Part shown: piece by piece, positions 62,553 to 64,000 of the stretch | Layout: each line of letters opens with the position of its first letter | Position numbering within the stretch: the first letter of the stretch is position 1 | Assembly: GCA_029167225.1 (NCBI GenBank) | Contig: JARFNK010000014.1 | Coordinates: forward strand, 62,001 to 126,000 | DNA from: Sphingobium arseniciresistens | Lineage (GTDB): Bacteria > Pseudomonadota > Alphaproteobacteria > Sphingomonadales > Sphingomonadaceae | Reading direction: 5' to 3' | Length of the DNA: 64,000 nt | Position numbers and translations under genes: made by a program | Notes under the pieces: generated by a model | Seen by the model: the letters and a program-made list of their open reading frames with translations, nothing else | Told to the model about the DNA's origin: nothing | Database searches by the model: none

Positions 62553-64000
62553 ATGCAGTTGTGGGGTGCAGGGCGGAATTGTCGTCTGGCCGTCTTTCCC
62601 GTCCTCATTGCCGGAGCCTCGCCGGCGCTCGCTCAGCAGGCTCAACCTTCCCAGGCATCTGAGCAGGGCGCGGCTGCCGAGCAGGCCGCGCCGGAGGCGA
62701 TCATTCCCGACGAAGCGTTTGAAAAGCAGTTGCCGCCCATCGAGGAAAATCAAGGCGCGCCGCTTCCATCGATGGATGCGTTCATGCAGAGCGTTGGAGA
62801 GGGGGCTGCCAAGGCCGATCTTCCTACCGCCACGGAGCCGCCCGCCGATGCTGAACTCGCCCAGCCGCTGCCGCCCATCGATAGCTTCGACGTCACGCCC
62901 GTTCAGATCGCCGCCGATCCCAAGGAGGATGCGCCGTCGATCGCCTATGACGTTTCGCTCCAGGGTTTCGAAGGCACCGGCCTCGCCGAAAAGTTCAGGG
63001 AACTTTCTGCCCTTCGGGAAGGCAAGGGCAAGGCAGAGAATGCCGCGATGGTGCAGGCCCGCGCCCGCGAGGATGAGGCGCTTGCGCTTCGCCTGCTCAA
63101 ATCGGCGGGCTATTATGACGCCACCGCCATCGCCTCGCTGGATCAGGAGGCTGGACCGAAGGGCGCGCTGAAAGCGATCGTTTCGGTGACGCCGGGCAAG
63201 CAATATAAGCTCGGCGAGATCGTCATCAGCGCGCAGCAGACACAGCCGCCCGGCCTCGTCCGGGAGGCGCTGCCGCTCAAGACGGGCGAGCCCATCGTTG
63301 CGGAGCGGATCGAGGGGGCAGAGGCGAATATCAGCCTGGTCCTGCCCCAGCGCGGCTATCCGTTCGTCGATGTCGGCGATCGCGACATCCTGCTCGACGA
63401 AAAGACGCTGACGGGCGCCTACACGCTGCCCGTCGACACCGGGCCGCGCGGGAGCTTCGGCACGATCACGACGGGCGGCGTGAAGGATGTCTTCGACGCC
63501 GAACATATCGGGGTGATCGCCCGCTTCGATCAGGGCGAGCTCTACGACAGCCGCAAGGTGGACGATCTACGCAAGGCGCTGGTGGCGACCAGCCTGTTTT
63601 CAAGCGTGACGGTAGAACCCGTCAGGACCGGGCGGCCCGCCCCGGACGGCACCGAATATGTCGATCTTGCGGTGGTGCAGGAAAAGGGTCCGGCGCGCAC
63701 GCTGGCTGGCGACCTTGGCTATGGGACCGGGCAGGGCATCCGCGCGGAGGGAAGCTGGACGCATCGCAACCTCTTCCCGCCCGAAGGCGCGTTGATCCTC
63801 GGCGCGGTCGCCGGGACGCAGGAGCAGGGGCTTTCCGGCAGTTTCCGTCGGTCCAATGCCGGTCGGCGCGATCGCACGGTGCAGGCCGGCGTCGCCGTCA
63901 ACCATCAGGATTATGATGCCTATGAGGCGTTCACCGCGACGCTCTCCGGCAGCATTTCCCGCGTGTCGACGCCGATCTTCCAGAAGCGCTGGACATGGTC
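62553..64000 (+). CDS. tamA: TamA/BamA-like outer-membrane assembly protein (partial)
   Basis: The frame from ATG 62553 stays open to the window edge. It encodes a signal peptide (V-F-P-V-L-I-A-G-A-S-P-A-L-A), an Ala/Pro/Gln-rich linker and POTRA-like domains: V-S-L-Q-G-F-E-G-T-G-L-A near 130, L-L-K-S-A-G-Y-Y-D-A, V-T-P-G-K-Q-Y-K-L-G-E-I-V-I near 215 and Y-D-S-R-K-V-D-D-L-R-K-A-L near 335. The barrel starts at G-D-L-G-Y-G-T-G-Q-G-I-R-A-E-G-S-W-T-H-R-N-L-F. The chain is of the TamA kind, which inserts autotransporters and other beta-barrels. Confidence 0.85.
   Translation, partial: MQLWGAGRNCRLAVFPVLIAGASPALAQQAQPSQASEQGAAAEQAAPEAIIPDEAFEKQLPPIEENQGAPLPSMDAFMQSVGEGAAKADLPTATEPPADAELAQPLPPIDSFDVTPVQIAADPKEDAPSIAYDVSLQGFEGTGLAEKFRELSALREGKGKAENAAMVQARAREDEALALRLLKSAGYYDATAIASLDQEAGPKGALKAIVSVTPGKQYKLGEIVISAQQTQPPGLVREALPLKTGEPIVAERIEGAEANISLVLPQRGYPFVDVGDRDILLDEKTLTGAYTLPVDTGPRGSFGTITTGGVKDVFDAEHIGVIARFDQGELYDSRKVDDLRKALVATSLFSSVTVEPVRTGRPAPDGTEYVDLAVVQEKGPARTLAGDLGYGTGQGIRAEGSWTHRNLFPPEGALILGAVAGTQEQGLSGSFRRSNAGRRDRTVQAGVAVNHQDYDAYEAFTATLSGSISRVSTPIFQKRWTW

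Noticed and set aside
1-64000. CRISPR arrays, rRNA genes and transposase genes
   Set aside because: I saw no regularly spaced repeats, no rRNA-like sequence and no transposase frame. The palindromic elements listed are too few and too dissimilar for an array.

Overview
The window is 64 kb of high-GC DNA from an alphaproteobacterium of the sphingomonad group (Sphingomonadaceae, perhaps Sphingobium or Novosphingobium). The evidence is the ntrX-hfq-hflX order, an hfq that encodes two Sm domains in one chain, the TonB-receptor and quinoprotein gene repertoire, and the overall codon use. The genus is an inference from these features; no search was possible.

Layout. 1-12.2 kb is housekeeping plus a small catabolic patch: the end of ntrX, a tRNA-Leu-like relic, tandem-domain hfq, hflX, a DUF2142 membrane protein, mazG, a secreted NHL propeller, a PBP1A-type transglycosylase/transpeptidase, a decayed LysR regulator, a thiamine-diphosphate enzyme, a SnoaL-like protein and a TIM-barrel protein that seems to start at ATT.

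12.2-23.8 kb is the most unusual part: a minus-strand operon of proteolytic and lipolytic enzymes. It runs patatin lipoprotein, clostripain (C11) peptidase, a 1436-residue multi-pass membrane protein, an alpha/beta-hydrolase fused to a caspase-like peptidase, and an HEXXH zinc peptidase. The last four genes are nearly contiguous or overlapping. 24.1-32.7 kb is a peroxide/redox island made of two convergent operons: diheme cytochrome c lipoprotein, GMC oxidoreductase and catalase-fold protein facing a DyP peroxidase, a membrane protein and a small conserved protein. The divergent promoter region between patatin and the cytochrome joins the two halves into one 20-kb block.

33.4-37.5 kb is a four-gene Csu-like chaperone-usher fimbrial operon. 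37.5-56.7 kb is a complete periplasmic quinoprotein alcohol-oxidation locus: aldehyde dehydrogenase with its DUF779 partner, a FIST sensor and hybrid histidine kinase pair resembling NosP/NahK, a LuxR-type response regulator, a PQQ alcohol dehydrogenase with the lanthanide-type extra aspartate, its binding protein and cytochrome c, a beta-propeller, porin, TonB receptor, SoxYZ-like carrier, zinc metallohydrolase, CxxxCW protein and pseudoazurin. A shared sequence close to GACCnAAGGTCCAATTG lies 68-80 bp upstream of five of these starts, with a sixth copy in a divergent intergenic region, which suggests one regulon. No PQQ biosynthesis genes are present.

56.7-62.4 kb is accessory DNA: a LytTR membrane regulator, an acyltransferase, an Mrr-type restriction endonuclease and a tyrosine integrase beside a tRNA-Gly(CCC). 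The window ends inside a TamA-like outer-membrane assembly gene.
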